Assembly: GCA_016617855.1 (NCBI GenBank)
Contig: JAECUM010003674.1
Span: forward strand, 62,001 to 126,000
Source of the DNA: Megalonaias nervosa
Lineage: Eukaryota; Mollusca; Bivalvia; Unionida; Unionidae
DNA length: 64,000 nucleotides
Direction of reading: 5' to 3'
The notes under the pieces are model-generated. The model was given only the letters and a program-made list of their open reading frames with translations, did not search any database and had not been told where the DNA came from. The position numbers were made by a program, and so were the translations under genes. Shown piece by piece: positions 10,830-22,039 of this stretch (position 1 is the first letter of the stretch; every line of letters begins with the position of its first letter).

Positions 10830-11850
10830 TCACAAGTACACTGCCAAACCAATTTGCATCAAAAGAAGCACTCTAAGAAGGAAACAAAGGAGCATAATAA
10901 GAAACACAACCAAAAATAATTTGCATCACAAGAAGAATTCTAATTACACTACCAAAACCAAAATTTCAATCAAAATAAGAATTCTAATTACACTACCGAA
11001 ACTAAAATTTCAATCAAAATAAGAATTCTAATTACACTACCAAAACCAAAATTTCAATCAAAATAAGAATTCTAATTACACTACCAAAACCAAAATTTCA
11101 ATCAAAATAAGAATTCTAATTACACTACCAAAACCAAAATTTCAATCAAAATAAGGATTCTAATTACACGACCAAAATCAAAATTTGCATCACAAGAAGA
11201 ATTCTAAGTACACTACCAAAACCAAAATTTCAATCAAAATAAGAATTCTAATTACACTACCAAAACCAAAATTTCAATCAAAATAAGAATTCTAATTACA
11301 CTACCAAAACCAAAATTTCAATCAAAATAAGAATTCTAATTACACTACCAAAACCAAAATTTCAATCAAAATAAGAATTCTAATTACACTACCAAAACCA
11401 AAATTTCAATCAAAAAAAGGATTCTAATTACACGACCAAAATCAAAATTTGCATCACAAGAAGAATTCTAAGTACACTACCAAAACCAGAATTTCAATCA
11501 AAATAAGAATTCTAATTACACTACCAAAACCAAAATTTCGATCAAAATAAGAATTCTAATTACACTACCAAAACCAAAATTTCAATCAAAACAAGGATTC
11601 TAATTACATGACCAAAATCAAAATTTGTATCACAAGAAGAATTCTAATTACATGACCAAAATCAAAATTTGCATCAAAAGGAGAATTCTAAGTATGCCAC
11701 CAAATTAAAAATTTGCATCAAGAGAATTCTAAATACACTACCAAAATCGAAACAAATTGCATCAAAGAAAAATTTTAAGTATTACTACAAAAACAAAATC
11801 TGCATCATAAGAAACACTCTTAAATATACACTACCAAAATCAAACTTTGC
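10830..11850. repeat. 44-bp tandem array with higher-order structure
   Basis: About 22 units of 44 bp built around aattctaattacactaccaa and caaaatttcaatcaaaataa. Variant units with ggattctaattaca and caaaatttgcatcacaag begin at 11155, 11419 and 11595, that is 264 bp (six units) and 176 bp (four units) apart, so multi-unit blocks were copied. Both edges are diverged, as usual for old array ends. Confidence 0.93.
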
Positions 11851-11939
11851 ATGGGATATGTCTTCCTGATATAGAATCATGGTATTCTTCTTGAGATCAT
11901 GAAGTTAATTAAAGAAGAGGATAATAAGACTACTATACA

Positions 11940-12214
11940 GAAAATATTGGACAGTCATACCTATAATATTGTACAGTCATACCTATAATATTGTACAGTC
12001 ATTCCTATAATATTGGACAGTCATACCTATAATATTGGACAGTCATACCTATAATATTGGATAGTCATACCTATAATATTGTACAGTCATACCTATAATA
12101 TTGGACAGTCATACCTATATTATTGGACAGTCATTCCTATAATATTGTACAGTCATATCTATAATATTGGACAGTCATATCTATAATATTGGACAGTCAT
12201 ACCTATAATATTGG
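11940..12214. repeat. 22-bp tandem array
   Basis: About 12 units of ggacagtcatacctataata plus tt, with gg/gt and tacct/tatct/ttcct variants. It lies about 90 bp after the end of the 44-bp array. Confidence 0.93.
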
Positions 12215-12607
12215 ACACACTCTAAACCAACGCATTTCTGATATCAACAAAATGTATAGCAGAGTGGTTCTGCTCTTGAATAGCCCCCACCCCCACCCCT
12301 GACCAGCTGCCACCTGCATCATATACCCAGAATCCTATGGCACAGACATGCTTGTGTTAAAAAATACCCCACAATGCCAGCAACCCTTTTAACCAGTGGA
12401 CAATATATCAGTGCAAACACTGCCACCTAATGGGGTTTACATACAGAAATCTCATAAATATTGTGCCCATTTCAAATTTAAAACAACGTCATTTTTTGTT
12501 CCAACTTGTCAATGAATTAACTTTAATCCACATAGAAAGGTAAGTAATCTAATTATCTTTACTGCTGTGCGTTCTGTAGATGTTAGGTTTTGCCACCTAA
12601 ATAATTA

Positions 12608-12896
12608 CTCAGCTATAATGTTATTGTTGTTGTTATTGTTGTTGTTGTAGGGTTTAATGCCATTTTTCAGCACAAGATAGGCTATATATGGTGGCCGGTA
12701 TAAATGGTGGAGAAAGAGCCTGGGAAAACCCCAGAAAGAACCACCAACCCACGAGAAGCTACTGGCAAGTTTTCTCATGTACCCACACTGGACAAGCCCA
12801 AGACTCGAACCCATGCAGACAGAGGTGAGACGGCAGTGATCCATAATGGTGAGCGCTTTCGGCCACTCTGCCACTTGGGGCCCCCTCAGCTATAAT
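12608..12896 (-). mobile_element. tRNA-derived SINE, family A, minus orientation, with target duplication
   Basis: Reverse complement of the element at 2318. The tail lies on the left (gtt triplets), then the body (cagcacaagataggctatat, acgagaagctactggcaag), then the head (gactcgaaccc B box and gtggcagagtggcc in reverse). It is flanked by a 12-bp direct repeat, ctcagctataat, at 12608-12619 and 12885-12896. Open frames on both strands across it are not genes. Confidence 0.88.
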
Positions 12897-12899
12897 TAC

Positions 12900-14900
12900 C
12901 ACTGATAATTATCAAGATGAGAAAAGCTAACTACCGAAAAAAACAGACCTATTCCACTCAAATGTGACATCTAGTCATCAGAATATAAAAATGGTATGTC
13001 AGCCATTGTGTTACATTAGCTGTTATGGTTTCTCTCTCACAGATTATGAAATTTACCTGAAAGCAAGGCTTGATAAATTCACTTGCCCAGCTCCTGGTAT
13101 AAGCTCAGATCTGACTCAGGCTAGCTAATGTTGTACAAGGTATGTGCCCACAGGCAAGACAAAAATTCAGAGACAGAGAGATTGAGCTCATTTTCAGTTT
13201 GTAATACTTTATGTTCTGTAAGTTTTATACTTGGCAATCTTGCAACAGTACATACACCAACACCTTTATTTTGCATTTATATGTGCTGCATTCCTCAAAT
13301 ACATAACTGACCACCAGTCTAAGCTAGATCCTCATCAATCAAATCTTTCTCTGTTCTCAGCCATAGCTAAAACTAAGCATCAGTAGTATTGGTTTACTGT
13401 ATGTACTAGATGCTACAAGTTCCTTTAAGTGTCAATTTACTGGTGAAAGGCAATAATCAACCACAGAGAATTCATCAGCTAAAGGTGCGTTGCACTTAAG
13501 GGATTCCAACACCCCAGGTCCGAAAAGGATGGAAATTATGATACAAGTAAATGTATTGAGACTTTCTATAATTACTGGTAAAAGACTTGGCCTTGGGTTG
13601 AGGGTCATGATGATCAGCCATTTATGTTTTGTGCTGCATGTAGGACATGGAAAGGGTCAGTCAATCATTGAACTGCCTTATTCAAAGGCATGTCCAATTT
13701 TATAACTGACCAATTAATGGCAGTGAAACAGGCTGTCAGACCACGTAACTTGCACAAGAAATTACAGCTAGAAAATAAAATATACCCCTCTCAATCACCC
13801 AGACCCTGATTGCCTGAGCATTTACCAAGCTGCAGCACAACCAGTTATTCACCATGTCAGAGGGACCAGAACTAGCAGATTTTTGTCCTGAGACCATTGC
13901 TCACTGACTGCTTTCTTCTGAGGAAACATGGCACTTGACACATACACTTTGAGAGCCAGGTCAAAGTTCACCTGAGGTTGCCAAGTAGTCAGAATAGGCC
14001 ACAAAAATATCTAAAATAGGGTGGAAAGGTCAGAGGAAACTCAAAGGACTACTGCCAGGTGAAGTGTTACTTTTGTGGCTAATTACTTAGCTGTTGGACT
14101 TGTCCTTGACCTGGATAATTTAGGGTTCTACTAGTCCCCTGGTAAAATTTTCAGGCCCTGATATCTTTTCAATAACTTTAATTACTGATATATTGTTTTA
14201 AGGCACAACCCAAAATAACAAAATGAAAGTTTTTTATTTGTAAAATAAATGTGCAGTTTCCTTAAATGTCGTATACTTTATTACATAAATCTTGTAAAAC
14301 TCTAGTTGTGCAATTTTTTGTCATATTTTTTTATTTGTTCCACCACACCCATGAGGGCCCCAAGTGGTGAGGCCCAAAACCTAATCATCTCTTGCAGCTG
14401 GTTCCATCCATTGGTCTTGGAAGGGACAGAGTTACAGATGAATGAACTGACTATATTGCAACTGCAACCCTTCTTTTGGGTCAAACCTCTATGTTTTTAT
14501 ATGTCCATTTGTAAGCACACAACTGTCTCAACCCCAAGATGCCTTGTGGAGGGGAAACAACAGCTGCTGCAATCTGCCTAGAACATCCTTATTTTTTTCT
14601 TAGATTTATCACAATGTGCGCCTGTGATCTCATTAACACTTAATTGTAAGTTAGAGTGGTAAACAGCACCCCCAAACCTGAGAATTCTTTTATCAGGTGC
14701 AATACCATACTCACAGAGAAAAAAAATGAACCTCCCAAATGGAGAGCTTGATAAAAAAAATGAAAGGAGATAACTAGTATAGTATATACATACATGTGAT
14801 GGGGCTACTACCAATATTTTCAGTGTACAGTTATTTGAACAAGCTTTATACTCCTGAAATTTACCTAATGACAAGTTTTAAATGCACAGTAATGTAAACT
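12900..14900. other. No supported feature
   Basis: Several 60 to 98-codon open frames occur on both strands (for example 14306-14581 plus, 14578-14874 minus). None has a recognised domain, a conserved motif or matched splice sites. Confidence 0.4.
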
Positions 14901-14903
14901 CTG

Positions 14904-14932
14904 CATGCATGCATGTGTGTGTGTGTGTGTGT
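14904..14932. repeat. Microsatellite, (GCAT)n followed by (GT)n
   Basis: Three gcat units run directly into about nine gt units. Confidence 0.9.
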
Positions 14933-14939
14933 ATTAGGG

Positions 14940-15650
14940 TGCTGATGCATGAGACCTATGCATTAGCTGTCTTCAGTTATGGCATTGTTTTGTATCCTGC
15001 CAGATATAAAGAGATCCTGAAATTCTAATGGCTCCTACACAACATCAAAAATTTAATGTGATAGCCATATATTTGTGAAATTCAATATAAAAACATTCAA
15101 AGGAGATATAACAAGTTACGACACAAAAGAAAACATTGATATACCTCACTGTCAAATTTGTTGCTGCCTTAGTACTAGTATTATCAATCCATAATTAACT
15201 GATTTCTTATTAAACTATTTATTTATAAATAAAGTTTTCATTCTGAAAAATATACAATTGAATTTCACACAACAACAGTATTTTTTTGTGCCACTCTACT
15301 GTTTTTAAAAATTACTTGCTTAAACTGACAACAAGCTAATGAACTATCATGTGCATTTCCGGTAAAGTTGGATAATTAATATTTTTTCATTGATCAGGTC
15401 CCCAAGCAAGTTTTGGAGGATGAGAATATAAGTTAGTTATTGCAAGTGTCTTTTGTTCTTAAGCTGGGCCTAAGTTTTTTGTTTTGAGGTTATCGTGTGC
15501 TGACACTCTGAGACACAGATGCAATATGTGTAGAACAGATCATAGGACAATGATTTAATTGTTGTTTTTTTACAAGTCCCAGGGTTAAGCTCTCATCTTG
15601 TGACTACAGAGGCTTTAAAGAACTTGTAAATTAAAGCTTCTTTTTCTTGT
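14940..15650. other. AT-rich DNA, no feature recognised
   Basis: No repeat or exon signal was recognised. Confidence 0.4.
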
Positions 15651-15654
15651 GGGA

Positions 15655-16730
15655 GGTGGGGTAAAACTAATTTTAATGATGTAATACAGTGGTGGGCAAC
15701 TTCTCTAGTCGGCGGGCCGGATATGGGAAAATGAAGTTCTTGGTGGGCCGGATTACTAAATCACAGCAAACATACTGCTTTTTTGCCAACTTCTGTGAAA
15801 AAGTACTTAGGCATCCAATCTTTGTTGAATGCGCGACACTCGCTGTCAACTTTACGTTTCTTGGCAAAATTCATGATAAAAATTCAATTGTGAATTCTAA
15901 ATTTAATCGAAAACAACCAAAGAATAACTAACAGTCACTGTTACTGTGACGCAGTAAGAAAGTAGTAGGAGATTGCGGCCGGATGTGACCGCGGGCCAGT
16001 CAAAATCCCGTCGCGGGTTGGGTCAGGCCCACGGGCCGTATGTTGCCCGTCCCTGATGTAATACTTACCTTTTGCTATTGCATAGCTTGCACTTTTCCAT
16101 GTGGAAAATACCCTGACCATATGACAAGAAGTTATCCTCTTATTAAGGTGAACCAGAAAATTCCAGAACTAAAAGGACACACGAGATACTTGTCAATGCA
16201 TACTGCCCCTTCATTCTTTTGCTAGGGAACAGCCTAACTCAGTGGAACATCAGTGTGGGTTGAAAGGAGGGAATCTTGCAAGTAAGTATTACAACATTAA
16301 AATTAGTTTTACCCCTTGAAAACTACATTGTAATATCAGTAATACCTTACCTGTTCCTACTGCATAATTGCTGAATTTGTCAGTTTAGTGGCAGTCTGAT
16401 GATCCAACAACTGGTGAATAAAAAACAAACACAACAAATACTCACCCTCACAGAAGAGTAGGAGATGACTGAAGGACACAATCCACATGGGACACTTTCT
16501 AACTGAGGATGACTGGATCTGGTGAGAAAATGCCTTTGCTATTGTGTGCTAACAAGTGAATGTAATAGGAGAAGGACATTAATTTCATGAAAGACAGGTC
16601 CCTATTGGTATGGGACTAGTAGCCATCTTGACAGTTAAGGCAATCCATCAAGAAAATGCAGAAGCCGAAATATCAGTAGAACTTTTCATGGGGAGGAAAG
16701 ATGTTTCCTACCCTTTCTTTTCACCGTAGT
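15655..16730 (-). repeat. Inverted and direct repeat region, possibly the terminal part of a DIRS-like element
   Basis: The block ggggtaaaactaattttaat leading to gtaatacttacct (15656-16070, split by the hAT insertion) reappears inverted at 16282-16314. A related block, taataccttacctgttccta, follows at 16340 in direct orientation. The minus strand of 16430-16520 reads like the non-coding end of an element. DIRS elements have unusual inverted and split direct termini, and a DIRS remnant lies to the right, so I infer a link; no coding evidence ties them together. Confidence 0.4.
15679..16063. mobile_element. Non-autonomous hAT-type transposon with perfect 8-bp target duplication
   Basis: The element (15687-16055, 369 bp) begins cagtggtgggcaac and ends gttgcccgtccctg, an imperfect terminal inverted repeat typical of hAT elements. 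It is bracketed by a perfect 8-bp duplication, atgtaata, at 15679-15686 and 16056-16063. The interior is GC-richer than its surroundings, with gggccgg-type words near both ends. There is no transposase, so it depends on a helper element. Confidence 0.93.
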
Positions 16731-18618
16731 GTAAGGGTGCAAATTTCTGTCGATCTATGAAGAACACATTAAGTTGGGCAGATGAACAATTAATTAGATT
16801 TATGGGGACCGGCGCGTGTTTAAATTGCCATAATGCACTGATTGGTAATATCTCTGTCATGAGAGCAGTGATTCTTAATTAAACCTTCGTTTATTTAACT
16901 GAAAGGGATAGGGGTTAACTTCCAATCTGTATCGAAGCTGTCAGTTTTGAAAGTTTCCAGGAATCAGTATTTGGTAATCTGAGGTTGTCAGGTGGACTAC
17001 ATTTTTAGCGCCTAGTTAAGGCAGGAGAGATATTTAATTTGGATTGGTTACGCTGAATAAGGGGGCGTGATTCCACATGAAAACTCTCAGTTTTAATGTG
17101 CCGCTGCAAAGGTCCTGGTCAGTCAACACTTTTTTCTGCAAGAGAAAACAAATGTAGAAGACTCCGGGTCGAATTTAGAAGAAATTCACTCGTAATTAAT
17201 CATCCAAGGGATCGGATGTCTGGAAAAATCGACAGACAATTCTGGCGGTAAAGCTTGAAAACACAAGGTATTTTGCATGTCTCATGTAAATCATTGATAT
17301 CAATATGACTATTTGTTTGATTTATTTGCTTATATTTGCATGAATTTATTTGGTTAGATTTGTAGATCAATTTTCTTGATATGAATACAACTGTGTGAGT
17401 TCATCCATATGAATCCGTACAATGATATTCTTTATATAAGTTGATGAATTGTTTGAATGTATAGTTTTAATTGTTATAGGTAAATATGTATCTAGAATTT
17501 CATGCCTTACTTTAGTTGATATGAATTATGAGAATCCGTGGGATTTCTCCGACCTTAGATGATTTCACGTATGATAAAGACTTGAGTGCGTATTGACTGA
17601 AAATAATGTTGTTAAACCATGTGGTAAGATTTCATATATGCTAGAGACTTGAATGTGTGTATTCGTTATAAATACCGTAGTTGAGCCATGTAAGGAATTT
17701 CATTAATTCATTTGTGTAATTGAGACGAGACCGGAAATGATGTCTCAGGGTGATGTTAATGTGAGCCAGTGTTCAAATAGCCATTAGGAAGTACATTAAT
17801 CTTAGGGAACTAGGGTTGTTTATGGTCTGCCATGTTTAGTTAGACCAGATGGCCGTTGGTATCTCTTTGAATTCCAATAGAACTATATCTGACATTAACG
17901 AGGGGGAAGTCTGATCTAGTCCCAGTAGGATACCTGACAGAATATTTAGGTTGCTACTTTGTTTACTTTTGGAAGGTGAGATAGCTCCATGTGACGTATT
18001 CACTGACGTATCCATGTGACGCATTCACCGACATATCCACGTGACGTATACACGAATCTACCTGTTGAAGTATCTACGCATCACGTACTTACATAACCAC
18101 CTAACCACACAGAGTTCGAGGGCCGAAAGCGGCGAGACACTAGAGAGTTGGAGAAGGGAAAAGTGGAAAGGACCCTGACGTACAGGCACAGGGAAGTTAA
18201 AGAACAGTCGCAGTGAATTCGGACTGAACCAGAACAATCAGGTTATGAATCTGTAAAAGGCATTGACTTCGATCTTTCACTCAATTCGATGATGAACTAA
18301 TTCTATCACTTAAACCAGATCGGCTATTTGTATAAGTATATTTATGTTTGAAATTTGTTGAACAATTTGTTTTCAAAAAGAAGTGTATCTTCCTAATGTA
18401 ATGTATTATCACAATTGTTTATGAATTTTTATTAAATTTATTGTCTTTACATGTACAGGGGCTTGTGTCATTCTGTTTTATATATCTGCTCAGATCTCTA
18501 TCTATTCCACCTATAAGTTTCACACTTTATATTGATATTACTCAATCTGGGCAATTACACCATCGGCGATCACTCTCTAGATAATGATAACCAAATCCAC
18601 TACAACCCACCCCCAACA
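16731..18618 (-). repeat. LTR-like dispersed repeat, copy 1
   Basis: The right ~200 bp (18438-18618) match 47579-47742 and 55156-55358, sharing gctcagatctc, caatctgggcaat and ctagataat, and all three copies end aaca. Further left, atacctgacagaatatttag at about 17930 matches 54770 in copy 3. Read on the minus strand each copy starts TGTT, as an LTR would. The left edge is uncertain: 16731 is where a TG follows the presumed DIRS-related DNA. This copy is unusually rich in CpG words, such as short gacgta repeats at 17990-18055. No coding region was found. Confidence 0.55.
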
Positions 18619-18850
18619 AAGCTGGGGTGTTCGTGGCACTTAGATGCTGCCAAATTAAATTGCAAAAGCCCAATCTGGGCATAAAGATCTAGCTTGAGTG
18701 TCCCAAACACACTAAGGCTGGGACTGGGATCTCAACTGGGAGTGGAGCAACTGATGAAAACTGATTTTGGGGGGTAAAGAACCTGGTTGTCAAAAGATAG
18801 AAAACAACTTACAATTTGCGCTGAGTCTATTACAGCCCTGTTCTATTGAT

Positions 18851-19305
18851 TTAGGCATGATGCTCACTCCTTCGAGCTGAAAATGTACACTGTCCAGGGA
18901 TAGGGGAAATGTAATAAAGGAACTTGTTGTTTAGCTTGGAGGCAAACAAATGAACCAGAAGAGTGCCCCAAAGTTTTGACAGGGAGTCTGCTATGGATTG
19001 GGATAGAGACCATCTAGAGAGGACTATCTTCCCTTTCCTTGACAGAGTGTCCACTATTCTTTTTTACTGGGAATGTGGTGGACTCAGAGAGTAATTTCTT
19101 CTGAAGTTGCCCAGTGAAGGAGGTTCCAAACCTCCATGCAGAAAGAAGTTGAATGTGTGCTTCCTTGTCTCCTGAGGTACACTACCACTGACATGTTGTT
19201 GGTGGAAACCATTATGCAGTGAAATCCAGACCTAAAGAAATTAGACCATTCAAAGTGTCCTTGTGCAGTTTCTACACCACCAAAAGGAAAAACTGGAGAT
19301 AACAC
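18851..19305 (-). pseudogene. DIRS-like RNase H and following segment, remnant
   Basis: The 19305-19084 frame reads STNNMSVVVYLRRQGSTHS and then CMEVWNLLHWATSEEITL, the DIRS RNase H signature; the usual TDN at its start is TNN, so a metal-binding aspartate is replaced. A frame change leads to 19054-18851, with DTLSR, then WSLSQSIADSLSKLWGT and LFASKLNNKF, which follow RNase H in DIRS elements. Stops follow at once. This is the best preserved part of the element. Confidence 0.85.
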
Positions 19306-19309
19306 AAGT

Positions 19310-20101
19310 ACAGTCTACCTGGGGGAACTAGGTACACTGTAGAGTTCATGGTCCCCAGCAGAGAGAAATAAAGATGAGCAGACAACATGGTCGATGCTCT
19401 CAGCATCTCCAACTGGACAGGATCTTGTGAGCTCTGTGCTGAGGGACAGGGACTTGTCCTCGGTTGGTGAGGAAATTTATCCCCACAGAGACAAAATCTT
19501 GCAATGGAGTTGGGCAGAAGGACCAGCCTGGTCACTGTGGACCAACAGTGTGACAGATCTAGTCTGAGGGACTTTAGATGGCCATTGTGGATCAACCAAT
19601 CATAGAAATGTTGGAGGATTGGGATACCTGGTGACTTTAAGTGGTCTGCAACTACTGTAGGCCAAGTGGCAGAGCTCAGAATTGGAAGACCTCCCCATCC
19701 AAAAGAAACTTGAGGAAAGATAAGGATGTGAAGGTACTGATTCTGAAGACCAATCACCAGGTCTTATGGCAATCCTGATTGAGGCTGTGGACTCCATCAT
19801 AAATGGTTCATTCAGCAGAAATCTGTTAAGGGATGATAGGTTGATAATTCCACCTTTCTTGGGAATTAGGAAATCTGTAAGTAGGGTTTAACACCCCCTC
19901 TACTACACCCTTGTGAAGAAGAGAATGCATTTCTTCTTGTAAGCGCATCAGATTTAACTGGTGGAAGAAAATAGGGAACCTTACTAGGGGGGGAAACCAA
20001 AGATGACAGCCATCATTTAAGATAGAAAGGACCCAGCCATCAACCATTATTCCAGACCATGCTTCTGAAAACAGGTTTAGTTTATCACCAATGGAAACCA
20101 A
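19310..20101 (-). pseudogene. DIRS-like reverse transcriptase remnant
   Basis: The 20101-19826 frame carries WSGIMVDGWVLSILNDG and then LQEEMHSLLHKGVVEGV, matching the region before the DIRS reverse transcriptase core. After a frameshift IRPGDW appears (about 19757), then in another frame LQNQYLHILI and VVADHLKSPGIPILQHFYDW. The last block aligns with the catalytic YxDD loop (usually YLDDWLI in this family) but reads HFYDWLI, so one catalytic aspartate is gone. A stretch of the core between these blocks is also shortened. The copy is inactive. Confidence 0.78.
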
Positions 20102-20104
20102 TGC

Positions 20105-22021
20105 AAGAGATGCACTCTGCTGGAAAGAGTGTTGGTTCCATAGTGATGTCCACCCTTGTCTTTAGGAATTGGAGAAGGGCCTGTGAACTTCCTCCCTTGG
20201 CCTTTACAGCATGCCTTTTTAGGGCCTGACTGCCAAGGGGAAGCTCTGAAATGGGATTGCTGCTTTGATTGTGGCTGTGCAGCTTTAAAGAATTTAGTTG
20301 ATGGACCCTGAGGACAGTCAGGATGATTTCACTTCTTGGCTGGTTTCAAAAAGTGATGAGTGGATGCAAATGACCAGTGTTGTTGGTCTCTCAAATCCAG
20401 AGTAGCCACCATGGTTTTAAGCCCTCCAAAAAGAGTGTCCTTCTCCGAGGGGGGGGGGGCGGCAGCCCTCAGAAGGATCTTACTGTGCACTAGTAAGACC
20501 TTGGAAGAGTCCAGAGCAACATACTTGTGAAGGTGGAGAAACTCTGCTGACAAGGCCATGGACAATTACAATGCATGCCTATAAGTTTTTGCCACTGCTT
20601 CCAATAGATGATGAAGAACCATTGGCAACAGTGATTAATCCTTCATCAAGCTGAATGAAGCTGCTGAAAAGATGTTGGCATGCAAGGCTATAGTTACTTA
20701 GAGTGCTCAAAGAATTCCAGCATTTTCACTGGAAAGCTAGCCCAGGTCTCCTTAGAAGTGCCCACATGAGCTGCTGCAGTATCCAAGGTGGACAATTTAG
20801 TTGGCCAGGAAGTAATATGGATCTTAAGCTAGAAGCAGCTACCAGGGGTCATAATGTAGAGGGGATAACAGACCACCCCCTACATTGTCTAGCAAAGACA
20901 TGGCCCTTGCTAAGCCATTGAGTGTGTTCTTTAATCATAATCAAGTAACAAAGCAACAAGAGACCAGGTCTATAGCATTCCTCAGAATCCTTTTCCAAAT
21001 GGGAAAGAATTTTTAAGTACCAGAATCTGAAGGTTTGGGAAACAGGTCACTGGGTAAGAGGAGATAAATTAATTTTGTTGCTTTATTGAAGGACCAAAAC
21101 TCTCTTCCTTCTGTTGCCTTAACCGAAGGGTAACAGGCGGCAGGGGACCCAAGGGAGGGGATACCTCATTGGCCTATTCTGCATCAAATTCATGTGCATC
21201 AATGAGGACAGAAAGGATGTCTGTGTGTCACTCTCTCTCTCCTGGCAGGCAGAACCACATGACCCAATGTCTCTTTGTTGTGAGGAAGACTTGGGGTTGG
21301 TGGGAAGAAGAAGAACTTTAACCAGTAACTCTTCACATGGAGTTAATATACTGTCCATGGAAGTGAACAGTAGGTGGATGAAGGCAAATCTCTTCCTGCC
21401 AAGAATGCTTGGGGGAAAAAAGGTTCATATATTATCCCCCTCTTTTTTACCAAACTTCATAAGATGATGTAGGTTTAGAGCTATGACATCATTACCATGT
21501 AACCAAGGTCCACAAGGCCATGACTGCATGTACAGAAAGGGCAAATTGCTCCTCTGCAGTGGAAGGCACAACATCCCATAGGAGTTTAGATGGATAATAG
21601 GGAAGGGGGGATGCCAGTCTGATTCCTTCTCTATCAGGCATCTGCAAGCAGATTTTCAGTTGCCCATGAGATGAATCGGTAATCTGGAGATGGTGGTAGT
21701 GACACGGTTAGATCCCTATCCCCGTACTGTTGGGGCTCCACTGACTGGTACAAATACCCAGTGCCTGGTCACTGGGCAAAGATCCGTCAGACCTGAGGGA
21801 CTCAGAGAACAAGAACCATAAAATTCTGAAGAGGATAAGGAAAGAAACTTTTTGCTTGCTTTATCAGCATGTCTATGCTTGGCAAGATCCCAGACCTCAT
21901 CCAAACCATGGACTGCAGAAGGAACAACGATCTGTCCTCTTACAGGGAGTGCATGATAAGCATGGTGTGTATTCCAGGTGGATTTCTTCTGACCACACCT
22001 ACCCACACCCTGCTTGGACAC
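20105..22021 (-). pseudogene. DIRS-like gag region remnant
   Basis: The 5' part of the decayed element. At 22021-21716 the translation carries a basic start followed by HGLDEVWDLAKHRHADKASKK, resembling the gag start of DIRS elements. At 20330-20100 a Gln/Ser/Lys-rich basic tail occurs just before the reverse transcriptase. The stretch between is broken into short frames (for example 21358-21119 and 20565-20329). The assignment rests mainly on position and composition, so it is weaker than the reverse transcriptase call. Confidence 0.5.
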
Positions 22022-22039
22022 TGCTGAAAAGATTTTAAT

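Larger units (their letters stand above)
18620..22030 (-). mobile_element. Decayed DIRS-like (tyrosine-recombinase) retrotransposon
   Basis: On the minus strand, gag-like, reverse transcriptase and RNase H pieces follow in the DIRS order (22021 down to 18850), with many stops and frameshifts. After the RNase H region a short stretch (18850-18620) still reads like the next DIRS segment, then the LTR-like repeat cuts it off. I could not find the tyrosine recombinase. Composition is less AT-rich than the surrounding DNA. The phrases that identify it are IRPGDW, WGTLLVHLFASKLNNK and VVVYLRRQGSTHS. Confidence 0.8.

Noticed and set aside
10830..12214. CRISPR-like array
   Set aside because: The units are contiguous with no unique spacers, and the DNA is eukaryotic; these are satellites.
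14306..14874. Opposing 91- and 98-codon frames
   Set aside because: No domain, no splice context, and overlap with each other at the ends; nothing separates them from chance.
17251..18623. aagct at 17251-17255 and 18619-18623 as a target duplication for LTR-like copy 1
   Set aside because: The flanks do not join into a continuous DIRS sequence, copies 2 and 3 give no matching boundary, and a 5-bp match over this distance is expected by chance.
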